NCBI GenBank assembly: GCA_025403435.1
Contig: CM046345.1
Span: forward strand, 10,792,235-10,856,234
Reading direction: 5' to 3'
DNA: 64,000 bases
DNA from: Artocarpus heterophyllus
Taxonomy: Eukaryota; Streptophyta; Magnoliopsida; Rosales; Moraceae
How positions within the stretch are numbered: the stretch's first letter is position 1; each line of letters opens with the position of its first letter. The notes under the pieces were generated by a model. It was not told the origin of the DNA. It did not search any database and worked only from the letters and a program-made list of their open reading frames with translations. Below are positions 49,701 through 61,216 of this stretch, in pieces. Position numbers and translations under genes: made by a program.

Positions 49701-49872
49701 GAGTAGGGCCAAGCCTAAAATTTTGATCTTCAACTTCTCAATGACAATACTCATAATTACTGTCCTAAAGTTAGAACTGCTTATTTTCCTGACAGACAGT
49801 TAATCTCTCTGTGTTTCTATATTTTTGCAGCAAGAAGTGGTGATGTACTTGAAGAACAACCTCAAATTCTGA
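46722..49872 (+). CDS. HPP-family plastid integral membrane protein (nitrite transporter-like)
   Basis: Five exons: 46722-47058, 47810-47943, 48894-49041, 49142-49248 and 49831-49872, all GT-AG, giving 255 aa. Residues 1 to about 70 are Ser/Thr/basic-rich with few acids, like a chloroplast transit peptide. The rest is the HPP domain with about four hydrophobic segments, the THPPAASLP signature (His204-Pro205-Pro206, spanning the exon 3-4 junction) and the FIDGAKLHH segment. Plant relatives in Arabidopsis (NITR2;1, NITR2;2) are reported as chloroplast envelope nitrite transporters, so nitrite import for assimilation is the likely role. An in-frame second ATG lies at 46731. A copia element begins 29 bases after the stop, so the transcript 3' end must lie in or beyond its LTR. 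Confidence 0.9.
47940..48130. other. possible MITE-like sequence in HPP intron 2
   Basis: Contains two TTGCTACAGTATTTT-type blocks (near 48038 and 48072), and a related TTCTATTACAGTATTTTC lies at about 47483 in intron 1. Ends were not resolved. Confidence 0.3.
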
Positions 49873-49896
49873 TATGGATCTGCAAAAACAAATGCA

Positions 49897-49901
49897 TAAT
49901 C
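49897..49901. repeat. target-site duplication of the copia element, left
   Basis: TAATC precedes the 5' LTR and is repeated at 56915-56919. Confidence 0.9.
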
Positions 49902-50365
49902 TGTTGAATCAAAATCCAATTATGGGCCAATATATTAAATAAATGTGAATTAAAGGCTATCAATAAGGTTGCCCAATTAAAAGTGATCAATTTAGGTTTT
50001 GGGCTTTTAATGCATCAATAAGTGTGGGTCTCCTATGTGAGAGACCAAAAATATAATTACTAATTTTATGATAGGCTAAATTGGTAATTAAGGATAATTG
50101 CTAGGGTTTAGCAATTATATAAAGAGGTTGTGGTTCCCAAGTCAGTACGTACATTATTTTTCTGTTACCCATCTACAGAGAGATTACAGAGCATTCTAAG
50201 AAGGAGGATTTACGTACCAGACTTGGAAGATCCTCAACCAAAGGACTCAGGAATCACATTCTATCAATGGATTCAGATTAGCTTCTGCATCTTATTAATA
50301 TTCTTGATGATTTGACATGAACGATCTTGGGTGATGATGGTTTTCATCATAATTTTATTCTAACA
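49902..50365 (+). repeat. 5' LTR of the copia element
   Basis: Starts TGTTGAATC and ends TTCTAACA. An AATAAA-type signal at about 49938 lies close to the HPP stop codon. A TATA-like TTATATAAAG is near 50115. Confidence 0.93.
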
Positions 50366-50367
50366 AG

Positions 50368-50380
50368 TGGTATCTAGAGC
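50368..50380 (+). other. primer-binding site of the copia element
   Basis: TGGTATCTAGAGC, an initiator-Met-type site carrying one extra base relative to the usual TGGTATCAGAGC. Confidence 0.75.
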
Positions 50381-50663
50381 CTCTTCATGTTGAATAATTG
50401 AGAATCAATAATTTTCTATATGTGATTCTCATTAAAAATTCTCAAATTTAACAATATATGGTTCTATAAAATTGTTGAATTTGAGAACAATTGTTTGAAT
50501 TTTTGGTTGAATACAATTCAGTTTCTTTATGCGTTTATACGACACGTTTGTCGAAAAGAAAAGTAACATCAATTGCTTTCAATCGTTTTCAACCTCTGTT
50601 GCTGAGAAAAGACGAGAAAAGAAAAAAGAAAAATAAAAACGTTATTAACGTTTTTGCTTGGGT

Positions 50664-50664
<1 letters not shown>

Positions 50665-50709
<45 letters not shown>
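50665..50709. repeat. TA microsatellite in the copia leader
   Basis: About 22 TA units between the primer-binding site and the GC-rich block. Confidence 0.95.
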
Positions 50710-50713
<4 letters not shown>

Positions 50714-50769
50714 ATTCCTTCTGTTTTATGTTTGGATTCAGACATATGTATATATATATATGTGTGTTC

Positions 50770-51420
50770 GTTGAAAAGGTGTAGCCGGCGGCACCCTTCA
50801 GCCGCCGGTGAAGGAATCCTCGCATGGCCGTGAAGCCTCGTTGGGAAGACAGCGCCGCAGCCAGAGGCCGCGGCGCAGCGAGAAAGCGGCGGCCTTTGAG
50901 GAATTAAAAAAAAAAATGTTGGGGCCGTTTGTCGGTCGCCGAGGTTTCGACCGCTGGCATTGGCCCTTTCCGGTTGTAGCCCCAGGGCGTCGACCGGAGT
51001 AAAGAAGCTGCGGCCGTTTGGCCGCTGCACAGAGGCAGCGGCCATTAGGCTGCCTGTGTTTCGCCCAAAGGGGTCAAGAGACCCTAGGGCATCCCTGGGC
51101 TTGTCTAGGCTTCGGCCCAGACCTGAGGGTTGTTTTTTACACGGGACCCATTGGGCTCGTGACAAGTTACAACCCAGGGATTCAAACCCCTGGGTTACCG
51201 CAAAAAAAAAAAAAAAAAGGATACACGGGCCGGGCCCGTGATTGGACATTCATACACGGGCTAGGCCCGTGACCGGTAAGTCCCTAGGGGTTCAACCCTT
51301 GGGTGACCCAAAAAAAAAAAAAAAGAAGGGGCGGGGGGGGGGGAGGGAAATAAAGGGGGGCTGGGTTAGGATTCGGGTAGGGTTCTCCCAACCCGGTCCA
51401 GCCACGACCTTGTCAATGTT
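50770..51420 (+). other. GC-rich structured block in the copia leader
   Basis: The leader from the primer-binding site to gag is about 1.7 kb, and this part is GC-rich unlike the rest of the element. It holds a 9-bp perfect stem (51171-51179 with 51188-51196), two copies of the palindrome CACGGGC/GCCCGTG with 3-base spacers (51224-51240 and 51255-51271), two A runs (51202-51217 and 51310-51323) and a G run near 51335. The segments 51171-51217 and 51277-51323 are imperfect duplicates. Long frames on both strands here (such as 50710-51249 minus) show no protein family. Confidence 0.7.
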
Positions 51421-52050
51421 GACCTTGATCAAAAATTATTTATTTATTTATTTATTTTTAATTTTGGTCATTTTTGGGTGCAATTTTAAATTTAAATATT
51501 GGTATTTTATATATATTTTGAGATGAATTAATTGAAGCAACATGTCACCAAAGTGGCCTCTCTTGTAGAAATTAATTTGTTTTGAAATATAAAAAGTTGT
51601 GTTTATGTAACTTATGTGAATATTGACCTGCCCAAAGGAAGACAATATTTGACAAAATTGCATGTATGTCTGTGGTAATAAACACGTTGTGATTATCTGA
51701 TTTTAGATGTGAATAATAAATTAGCCCAAAGGAAGATTTATTGTTTGGCATTTTTTTATTGTCAATGTTTGATTACTATACCAAGATATCACTTACAAGT
51801 TAATATTTCTGTCCAAATGCTAAATATTAATGGAGTGCCTGATATCTTGATATGGGTTTACCTTTATTTGGATTTATTATTGTTATTTTGGATTCTTATG
51901 TGAGCTTTTTTTGGGTTTGTTTATTTTGTTCTCTGATTTAGCTACTACTTTTGCCTCAAACATTATTGTCAACATCATTTCAATTCCTATGCTAAATGAT
52001 AGCAACTTCAAATCATGACAAGAGAACCTCCTTATAGTTCTTAGTGTCAT

Positions 52051-52823
52051 GGATCTTGACCTTGCGTTAGGGGTTCCCTCTCTTGCACCTCTAACAGATA
52101 AGAATTCCTTTGATGAGAAAAGGGACATAGAAAGGTAAGAGAAGTCAAATTGCATGTGTATGATAATCATGAAGAATGCCATCACAGAAGCATTCAAAGG
52201 CACTATATCGGAAACGATAAAACAGCCAAAGAGTTCCTCGAGAACATTGAGAAGATATTTGTCAAAAATGAAAAGGCTGAAACAAGTACACTTTTGGCAA
52301 ACCTCATCTCAATGAGATACAAAAGTAAGGGGAACATTAGGGAGTACATCATGGAGATGTCTCATCTTGCTTCAAAATAAGAGGACTTAAGCTTGACCTT
52401 TTTGAGGACTTGCTAGTGTATTTGGTTCTTATATCCCTTCCTGTACATTTCAGTCAGTTTAAGGTGAGCTACAACTGCCAAAAGGAGACTTGGTCTCTTA
52501 ATGAGCTCATCTTACATTGTGTACAAGAAGAGGATAGGTTGAAGCAAGAAAAGACAGAAAGTGCTCACTTGACTAATACTTTCAAGGACAAAGGGAAGAA
52601 AAGGAAGAAGGATAAGGAATCTGCAGTTACGACACCTCAAAAGAAGCAACAAAAGAGACCGGTTGATCCGAAAGGTACTGGTTGTTTCTTCTGTGGAGCT
52701 GTAGGACATAAGAAGAAGCATTGCACCAATTATCATGCTTGGCGTGCTAGAAAAGGTATGTTTCTTAATTTGGTTTGTTCTGAGGTTAATTTAACCTGGT
52801 ACCTAAACATACTTGGTGGATAG
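52051..52823 (+). pseudogene. copia gag, broken
   Basis: Starts about 52051 (ATG followed by an LDLAL segment) and is interrupted by a stop near 52135 and another near 52378. A copia gag core follows, and a zinc knuckle CFFCGAVGHKKKHC at 52683-52724 has intact C-x2-C-x4-H-x4-C spacing. The protease motif DSGATTH follows at about 52824 in another frame. Confidence 0.8.
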
Positions 52824-53512
52824 ATTCTGGTGCAACCACTCATATTAGTGTGTCTATGCAGGGATGCCTGAGATGCCGAAAGCCAACTGATGGTGAAAGA
52901 TACATCTACGTGGACGATGGCAAGAAAGTTGAAGTTGAAACAATAGGAAAATTTAGATTATTGTTAAAGATTGGATTTTATTCGGATCTTGATGAAATAT
53001 TTATTGTACCATCTTTTAGACGGAATTTGATTTCTATTTTAGCTTTGGACAAATCTGGTTATTCTTGTTCATTTGGAAATGGAAAATTTAGTTTGTTTCA
53101 TGATTCAAAATTAGTTGGTTCTGGCTCTTTATCAGGTTACAATAATCTTTATTTACTTGATACAATTGCTTCATTTAATGAATCCTTGCAATTAAGTACA
53201 CGAGGTATAAAGAGAAAATTAACCAATGAGAATTCAGCTACTTTATGGCACAAGAGATTGGGTCATATCTCCAGAAAGAGAATAGAGAGACTTGTGTCAG
53301 ATGAAATTCTCGACCCCTTAGACTTTACAGATTTTGATATTTGTGTTAACTGTATTAAGGGGAAACAAACCATTAAAAGGAGATTTGAAGCTAACAAGAC
53401 TTTGGACGTCTTAGAACTTATACATACAGACATTTGTGGGCCATTTCCTGCGGCTTCTTGGAATGGTCAACAATATTTTATAACGCTCATAGACGATTTT
53501 TTTCAGATATGA
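52824..53512 (+). pseudogene. copia protease and integrase N-terminal part
   Basis: The protease DSGA motif opens this part, followed by the integrase zinc-finger region (WHKRLGHISRKRI, then a C-x2-C pair in CVNCIKGK) and the first catalytic Asp in the HTDICGPF context. The frame is lost at a T homopolymer near 53497-53503. Confidence 0.8.
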
Positions 53513-54905
53513 CTACATATATCTCATTCAGAAAAAGTCACAGTCGCTGGATGTGCTCAAAAATTATAAGGCTGAAGTTGAAAATCAACTCAACAAAAGG
53601 ATTAAAAGCTTCAAATCTGACCGTGGTGGTGAATACTATGACAGATATGACGGTTCAGGTGAACAACGTCTAGGACCGTTTGTTAAGTTCCTAGAGGAAA
53701 GCGGTATCGTCCCATAGTACACTATGCCGGGTTCGCCCACTATGAATGGTGTTGCTGAAAGACGAAACAGAACGCTTAAGGACATGGTGAGGAGTATGAT
53801 TTCTCATTCTACCTTACCAGAATCACTCTGGGGAGAAGCACTTAAGATTGCAGCGTATATCCTTAATAGGGTTCCAACTAAAGCAACTACCAAAACCCCT
53901 TACGAACTTTGGACGGGCAAGAAGCCTAGTCTAAAGCATTTGCATGTTTGGGGATGTCCAGCTGAGGCAAGGCCTTATAGGCCTAATGAAAAGAAACTGG
54001 ACTCAAGGACGGTTAGTTGTTATTTTATTGGATACTTTGAAAGATCCAAGGGGTACAAGTTTTATGATCCCACGAACAAATCGATATTTGAGACGGGAAA
54101 TGCCAGGTTCTTTGAGGATGTCGAGTTTGCGGGGGGAGATATGGTTAGGGACTTTGTCTTTGAAGAGGAATATGTTAATATTCCCACAGCTGTTATTGAC
54201 ATTGATCAGGTTTCTACTCTTGACATCATTCAAGAAGCGGACCCAAATCAAGACAATGTCAGAGAACCTCCCATTCCAGAAATTGTTCCAGAAGAACAAA
54301 CTCAACCACCTCAAGAACGTATGCCATTAAGAAGATCTACTAGAGAAAGGAAAAGTACGGTGCCAGATGATTACATTGTATTTCTCCAAGAACATGAGTA
54401 TGACATTGGTATGGTGAAAGATGATCCAATCAACTTCCGTCAAGTCATGGAAAGTTCTAGATCTCAAGAGTGGATTGATGCCATAAATGAAGAGATAAAG
54501 TCTATGAAAGACAATGACATTTGGGATCTTGTCCCATTGCCTGAAGGTGCGAAACCCATTGGTTGCAAATGGATATTTAAGACCAAAAGGGATTCGAAAG
54601 GCAATGTGGAGAGGTATAAGGCTCGTCTTGTCGCTAAAGGTTTTACACAAAAAGAAGGCATTGATTATGAAGAGACTTTCTCTCCGGTTTCTTTGAAAGA
54701 CTCTTTTAGGATTATAATGGCATTAGTGGCACATTTTGATCTTGAGCTTTATCAGATGGATGTTAAGACTGCGTTCCTCAATGGTGACATTGATGAAACA
54801 ATCTATATGGTGCAACTGGAAAACTTTGTGTCAAGAGATACAAAGAAGATGGTTTGCAAATTAAAGAAATCTATCTATGGGCTTAAGCAAGCTTCTCGTC
54901 AATAG
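53513..54905 (+). pseudogene. copia integrase core to reverse transcriptase N-terminal part
   Basis: After the frame change an SDRGGEY segment carries the second catalytic Asp. A nonsense codon lies at about 53715-53717. The [14 protein letters not shown] segment carries the catalytic Glu. From about 54420 the reverse transcriptase begins and includes the [20 protein letters not shown] block. The frame ends at a TAG (54903-54905) where copia elements normally have Trp. Confidence 0.85.
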
Positions 54906-56021
54906 TATTACAAATTTTATCAAGTTATCATCTCGTTCGGTTTTGAGATGAATTTGGTCGATGATTGTATATACCACAAGTTCAGTGGGAGTAAGTATAT
55001 TTTCCTGGTTTTATATGTCGATGACATTTTGCTTATATGTCGATGACATTTTGCTTGCCAGTAACGATATAGGCTTGTTGCATGAAACCAAGAGATTTCT
55101 ATCAAAAAATTTTGAGATGAAGGATCTTGGTGACGCCTCTTTTATGTTGGGTATACAGATACACCGAGATCTCTCTCGGGGTATTTTAGGATTATCACAA
55201 AAGGGCTATATCGAAAAGATTCTTAAGAGATATGGCATGCAGGATTGTAAACTAGGTGATACCCCTGTGCCTAAGGGAGGCAAGTTTAGTCTCAATCAGT
55301 GCCCTAAGAATGATTTTGAGGTTAAGGAAATGCAGAAGATTCCTTATGCGTCAGTAGTAAGGAGTCTAATGTATGCTCAGGTTTGTACGCGTCCGGATAT
55401 TGTGTACGTTACAGGGATGTTGGGCAGGTACTTAAGCAATCTTGGAAAGGATCACTGGGTAGCGGCCAAACGAGTCTTGAGGCATTTTCAGAGAACAAAG
55501 GATTACATGCTCACGTATCGGAGGTCAGAACAACTTGAGATCATTGGATATACTGACTCTGATTTTGCTGGATGCCAAGATAGTATGAAATCTACATCGG
55601 GCTATGTCTACCTTATGGCTAGAGGTGATGTCTCTTGGAAGAGTGCTAAACAGTCTCTTATAGCATCTTCTACACGGCGGCAGAGTTCATAGCGTGTTAT
55701 GAGGCGTCCATTCATGGAATATAGCTGCGAAATTTTGTCACGGGGCTTGGTATAGTGGACAATATTGAAAGACCACTCAAGATATTTTATGACAATAAGT
55801 CAGCAGTTTTGTATCCCAACAACAACAGGAGCTCGACGAAGTCAAAGCATATAGAGATCAAGTTCCTAGTTGTGAAAGAAAGAGTTCAAAGTGGACAGTT
55901 ATCTATAGAGCATATCGGCACAAACTCCATAATTGCGGATCCGCTTACTAAGGAATTGCCACCCAAAATGTTTCATGAGCACACTGCTCGTATGGGTGTC
56001 ATATCATTTAAGGATATTTAG
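54906..56021 (+). pseudogene. copia reverse transcriptase C-terminal part and RNase H
   Basis: Contains the catalytic YVDD motif, which has been hit by a direct 22-bp duplication (55013-55034 and 55035-55056) that shifts the frame. RNase H follows with GYTDSDFAGC near 55546-55575 and, after another frame change near 55675, the SIEHIGTNSIIADPLTK segment before the stop at 56021. Confidence 0.85.
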
Positions 56022-56449
56022 TTTTAGTGGGAGTTTGTAATTTTAAATGCTCTTATGATATAGACATTTTTCAGTTATTTCAGTTTATCGATATTTGAGG
56101 TTATTTTCTGCAGAAATAAAGTTTTCATTTTATTCACACTCTGATTTTGGTATGGTTTGATCTCACTAAGGTATTAAGGTGGACCAGTTGAAAATAGGCA
56201 TGTTAAGATCACATTGCATGAAATTTCTATGCTACACATCCATGCTTGATCTTGTTATTAGTTGTATTGGTATATGTAATCATTGATGGGTCTAGTTACG
56301 ACATATGTAACAAATGTCGCTTTGATCCTATATTGATATGGTTAATGGACAAGATTGTTGAGGTGCATAAGGTTTTGATAGCAAAATTCATGAGCTCATA
56401 AGGTATAACACACATTTATAAAGTTTCTTATATAGCCCAAGTGGGAGAT

Positions 56450-56914
56450 TGTTGGATCAAAATCCAATTATGGGTCAATATATTAAATAAATGTGAATTA
56501 AAGGCTATCAATAAGGTTGCCCAATTAAAAGTGATCAATTTAAGTTTTGGGCTTTTAATGCATCAATAAGTGTTGGCCTCCTATGTGTAGAGACCAAAAA
56601 TATAATTACTAATTTTATGATGGGCTAAATTGGTAATTAAGGATAATTGCTAGGGTTTAGCAATTATATAAAGAGGTTGTGGTCCCCAAGTCAGTACGTA
56701 CATTATTTTTCTGTTACCCATCTACAGAGAGATTACAGAGCATTCTGAGAATGATGATTTACGTACCAGACTTGGAAGATCCTCAACCAAAGGACTCAGG
56801 AATCACATTCTATCAATGGATTCAGGTTAGCTTTCACATCTTATTAATATTCTTGATGATTTGACATGAACGATCTTGGGTGATGATGGTTTTCATCACA
56901 ATTTTATTCTAACA
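56450..56914 (+). repeat. 3' LTR of the copia element
   Basis: Starts TGTTGGATC directly after the polypurine stretch AGTGGGAGAT and ends TTCTAACA, followed by TAATC. Confidence 0.93.
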
Positions 56915-56919
56915 TAATC

Positions 56920-57850
56920 ATGATTTTCCCCTATCAAATTTGGAGCAACAATTCATCAGAACTTCAAATGCAAAGCCTCATATTTAGAAGGCATTAGAGA
57001 TACAACATGACCAAATTCTTCTTAAATCCCAAGAAAGAGTTTTCATAAGATACTTGTGAAAGCCTTGAACAAGAACTTAATATCTTATATGATTCCAGGG
57101 TGATTAAATTCACTAGGAAGGCAAAAGGGGTTAAGAACATTGCTTGCAAGCCTAAGAAATACGAGGCATTTTCTGTGTGTCTAAGTTGTATTTATAAATA
57201 AACTATAAACCTTCATCTCATCTAGCTCTATCATTCTTTACCCTTTTTTTTTTTTTAATTTTCTCGTCCATGGTTTGTTTTCAATCAATGGTGCATTTTA
57301 TTCAAGCAAAGGGGTCGCACCAAAAAAAAAAAAAAAAAAAAAAAAGAGGTTGTGTGGGGGGTGGTACAAATGAAAGGGGCAAACAATGCATTTGAGGGTC
57401 ACATATTGAACCAAGTAAATTTATGAGTTTTCTATTAAATTTTCTTTTTATATATATCGGTGTGGATTTAATTGACACATTTTCAATAAGTATTGTTATT
57501 GTTAATCATATGATATGAATTGGATAGTTGTAATAAATTGAATAATTGGAAAAAAAAAACTTTATAATAATGAATGAGATTGATTCTTATAACGCTGCAT
57601 TATCAATTGTTATAATATTATACTCGTACTGAAAATGAAACCATTCAAAAACATCTCTGTTGAAAGCGTGTGTATATATATATCTGTGTGTGTATGCATG
57701 AACATAATTTTACAAAGTTAATCGAACATCTTGAGGGGTAAAAGTGAATCTTATCTTAATTGGTAGTGAATCTTATCTTAATTGGTAGAGAGAGAGAGAG
57801 AGAGTCCTTTGTGTCTCTTTTGCATACACGATAGCCATGGCTAAGGAGGC
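56920..57850. other. displaced downstream flank of the HPP gene
   Basis: Sequence that adjoined the HPP stop codon before the copia insertion. A possible old polyadenylation signal AATAAA lies near 57197. There is an A run at 57321-57344 and a GA repeat at 57787-57804. No gene recognised. Confidence 0.45.
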
Positions 57851-57853
57851 TTT

Positions 57854-57884
<31 letters not shown>

Positions 57885-57886
57885 GG
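57851..57886. repeat. poly-T/poly-G junction
   Basis: 13 T followed directly by 23 G. The G run could form a quadruplex. Length may be inaccurate, as such runs are error-prone in sequencing. Confidence 0.9.
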
Positions 57887-58264
57887 AATTGTAATTGCCT
57901 TAGGTATGGAAGATATTGTCACAAAAAACTCATAAAAACTCATATATTTTAATTGAGTATACTTAGGAAAACAACAAAATCCCGCATGATAGAATATAAT
58001 CTTAATTATATTTAAAATCACTTCAAATTTTGTTGTTTGTTCGGGACTTGGTCAAAGACCTTTGAATAATAAAGCAATTTCTTTTAAATAAAATTATATT
58101 TGTAAAACACAAGAAAAAAAAAAAAAGACGCTAGGCTTTGAAATTCTTAGTTGGCGGTTGGGTTTGAAAGTATAAATAGCAAAAAGACAAAGAAAAGAAA
58201 AGAAAAATTAATCGTGAATATTTTTCTTTTTAGTTCTTTCCATGTTACACGTCTTGAATAATTA

Positions 58265-58388
58265 AGAGCCCGTTTAGTTTGAATATTTAAATAAAATATT
58301 TGAATGAAGATTTAAATTTTTATGAGAAAAAATACTACAATAAAATAATTCAAACCATAATTTAAATCATGAAACAAACGGACTCTAA
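58265..58388. mobile_element. MITE-like element (family B)
   Basis: Ends AGAGCCCGTTTAGTTTGAA and CAAACGGACTCTAAG form an imperfect inverted repeat of about 20 bases around a 124-bp AT-rich body. A GCCCGTTT(A/G)GTTTG start is common in plant hAT-type MITEs. Confidence 0.6.
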
Positions 58389-59239
58389 GACTTTGATTTA
58401 ATAACTTGCTTCAACACTAACCAAAATACTCTTGACACGTAACACGTAACCGGAGAAAAACAAAACAAAACAAAACAAAGAAATGTCAAAAATCATAAAC
58501 TCATAAATAGTAAAAAAAAAAAAGACAAAGTCTTTGCCAAAAACAAATAATTGGAAAATTACATGATGGTCCCACACTCATATTTGCGTTCGCTCAGATG
58601 GTGCCGTAGATGACATATTTCACATGGATTGATGGCTCAATAATTAAATAATATGAAAAATTACATTGTTATTGTCTCATTTTTTTTAATATTAAAGTGA
58701 AATTTTAATAACCGAATTAAATTATAGCCGTACTCATTGACTTTTGACTTTTTAAAATACCTATAACGCACCTAAAATGGCTAGAAGAAGACGATTGTAC
58801 CCCTCAAACATTCTGGAACCAACATATAACAAGAACTATCTTATTTGTTTACTATATTTTCTGTAACAATAACTTTTCCCTTTGATTTGCTTAAAAAACT
58901 TTTCATCTTTTGCAAATCAAACCCCATAAACTTTTAATTTTTACATTACGGACATTGAGTTTGATGCTACTTAACAATGTTGTCCAAACGATAATAAAAG
59001 TCAATTGGGGAATAAAAATCATGGTCAAAGTATCAAAATAAAAAATGAGAGTCCAAATTTGCTCTCCGATGAACAAGTTTTAGGTGTATTTGTATTTGTG
59101 CAAATATATTAAGGTGAAACTATCTATTAATTAACATTCGTTAGCTACTATAGAACAAATGTTACACATCTTCAAATTTAAAGCCTTGTTACAAATTTAT
59201 AACAAGTAAGTTTTAAAAGATAACATTTAGAAATATTTT
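58389..59239. other. intergenic AT-rich stretch
   Basis: A few AAAAC repeats at about 58460-58480. No gene, RNA or element recognised. Confidence 0.4.
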
Positions 59240-60340
59240 TTCATTTATTTTTATTTATTTATTTTTTGAACATTGTTTATTTATTTATTTGATAAAAAAC
59301 TTCATTTAAACTAGAGAAAGTACAAACGAAGTCACTTAAGCCGCCTATTAAAGACAGAAACTGTCCCTGACTGGTGCTGGCTCTACCAGTGTTGGGACCA
59401 GCAAAGCAGATAATAAAGCATAGAAGGACAAATAATGGGTATCAAAGCCAAAAAAGAGGAATCAATGCTTGACACCACTTAACATAGAACTCGACAAAGG
59501 CTTGTTGCAACGACTCATCGATTGGCAAACCCAATCAACAAAGCCTAATTATTTTCTAGTTGAGAAAAAAATGACCTAGTCTAGATACAGATCTAGCCGA
59601 ACATATCTACAAGCCCTGCTTCTTACGAGCGGGTAAACCATGCAGAATAAATCCAGAGATGGACAAGCCATCTCCATTATTACAAATAGATACAAAACAA
59701 CACCAAAAAAAAAGAGGCGGAAACATCGCTGTCTTTATTGAACAAGCGACGCGGCCTCCACAATGATCCCCGCACTGAAGTCCATCACCACTAGCCCCGG
59801 GGCACCCAAAGCTCCCTTCTCCGGCCATTTGCCCAATGGAGGATACTCACAGCCTCTTCGCCACCATTCCCATGGTTAGCCTAAAGCTACCATGCCCTAT
59901 TCATTGCCGATGGCACGACCCATCTAGGCATCTCAATGTCGGTGCCGTACGAGCAGGAGCAAAGCCCACCCAACCCATGCTCGAGCCAAACCACTGAGGC
60001 TCCTCCCATGCCCCTCCAACCTAGCCCAGACCCAGTTGAGCTTCACTCTCCCCACGGTCGCCTCAGATGGCCCCGCCCTCCTGGGTGCCAAACCTAGATT
60101 AACAGAGTTTCGTCATAACCCAATTCTACACCTAAGCTCTAGCCTGCTCCGATCGTGCCTCCCCTCGTTGCACGAACTCTAACTTTGTGTAGATCGCTTG
60201 TTGAGCACTCACTAGACAAAAAATAAAGTGCACCGCTCTTTCTCTCTCTTCCTTGCCGTCGTTCTTTCTCTCACTCATACTCTCGCTCTCTTATGTAATG
60301 CTTCCCACCACTAAATTTTTATTTTTATTTTTATTTATTT
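59240..60340 (-). mobile_element. possible non-LTR retroelement 3' fragment
   Basis: On the minus strand a GC-rich part (60200-59740) passes into a T-rich 3' part ending in TTTAAATGAAGTTTTTTATC and an A-rich AAAT-repeat tail (59290-59240), the usual form of plant LINE 3' ends. It shares phrases such as CCATCTCTGG and CTAGAT(C/T)TG(C/T)ATCTA with 63280-63760. The frame at 59607-59828 has no recognised domain, and no reverse transcriptase is visible. Confidence 0.4.
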
Positions 60341-61070
60341 ATTTATTTTGGCTTGTGAATCATTTATGTTTTATCTTTTTGGATGAATCATCTTTTGTTT
60401 AAACAACAATAAAGTCGGAAGCGGGGGGGACCGTGTGAGGTGGTCCCACAGAAGAGCGAGTATACAATTACACATGTCGAAAGCATGAATATCTGCCAGA
60501 TTGGAAAATGCACGGGCATGCCCTCCTGTCACCCTATCACTGTCACCCCATACCTGCGTCCCTCTCTTTCCCAACCCCATCCATTCTCCCCCTTTCTCTT
60601 GTTAACTTACAAAAAATCCTTCCAACTTTAGACAAATTAAAAAAAAATAACTATAAAAATATACCTTTTAATTTAATTTTTTTTAATTTATCTTTTTATT
60701 TTTAAAAACTATAAAAATATTATTTAAATTTTAAAAACTTATTTTAATTATATACTTTTCATATTTTTTTGACAACAAAATAAAGATAAGATAAATATAC
60801 TCTTAATTAAACTGAATTTATTTTTTACATATATTTTAAAAAAAAAAAATTTTAAAAAAATATTTTTACATTTAAAAAGCTAAAGAATTTAGGTTTTTTT
60901 ACTAAAATAAGATGTTTTGTTTTAAGAGTTTTTATGTCTTTAAATCTATAAATATTTTTTTATAAATATTTTAAGGTAATTATGTTGTTATGTCTAATTT
61001 TTTCTTTCACATAGACAAAACTAAAAAAAAAAAAAAAAATTCTCAATAAGAAAAGAGGAATAACGTTAGC

Positions 61071-61216
61071 ATGTTTGGAAAAGTAGTTTAAATCAATAAT
61101 TTAAACTATAACATGTAAAGCTCTTATATACTATATTAAAACTATCATATAAAATTTTTATGTATTATAATTCTAAAACTTAAATTAATAGTCTAAACTA
61201 TTCTTTTAACACCCTA
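61071..61216. mobile_element. MITE-like element (family A)
   Basis: Begins ATGTTTGGAAAAGTAG and ends CTTTTAACACCCTATT; core AAGCTCTTATATACTAT. Confidence 0.5.

Larger units (their letters stand above)
49902..56914 (+). mobile_element. Ty1/copia retrotransposon, complete but disabled (7013 bp)
   Basis: Two LTRs (464 and 465 bp), a TAATC target duplication, a primer-binding site and a polypurine tract, with gag, protease, integrase, reverse transcriptase and RNase H in Ty1/copia order. The LTRs differ at roughly 17 positions by eye (3-4%), so this is clearly older than the gypsy element. The coding region is broken in several places. It lies in the same orientation as, and immediately after, the HPP coding region. 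Confidence 0.95.

Noticed and set aside
50710..51249. 179-codon minus-strand frame
   Set aside because: It is a by-product of the GC-rich leader block, begins and ends in microsatellite or homopolymer translation, and shows no domain.
51171..51300. tRNA or tRNA-derived gene in the copia leader
   Set aside because: T-arm-like GTTCAACCC and a 9-bp stem are present, but no acceptor, D or anticodon arms can be drawn.
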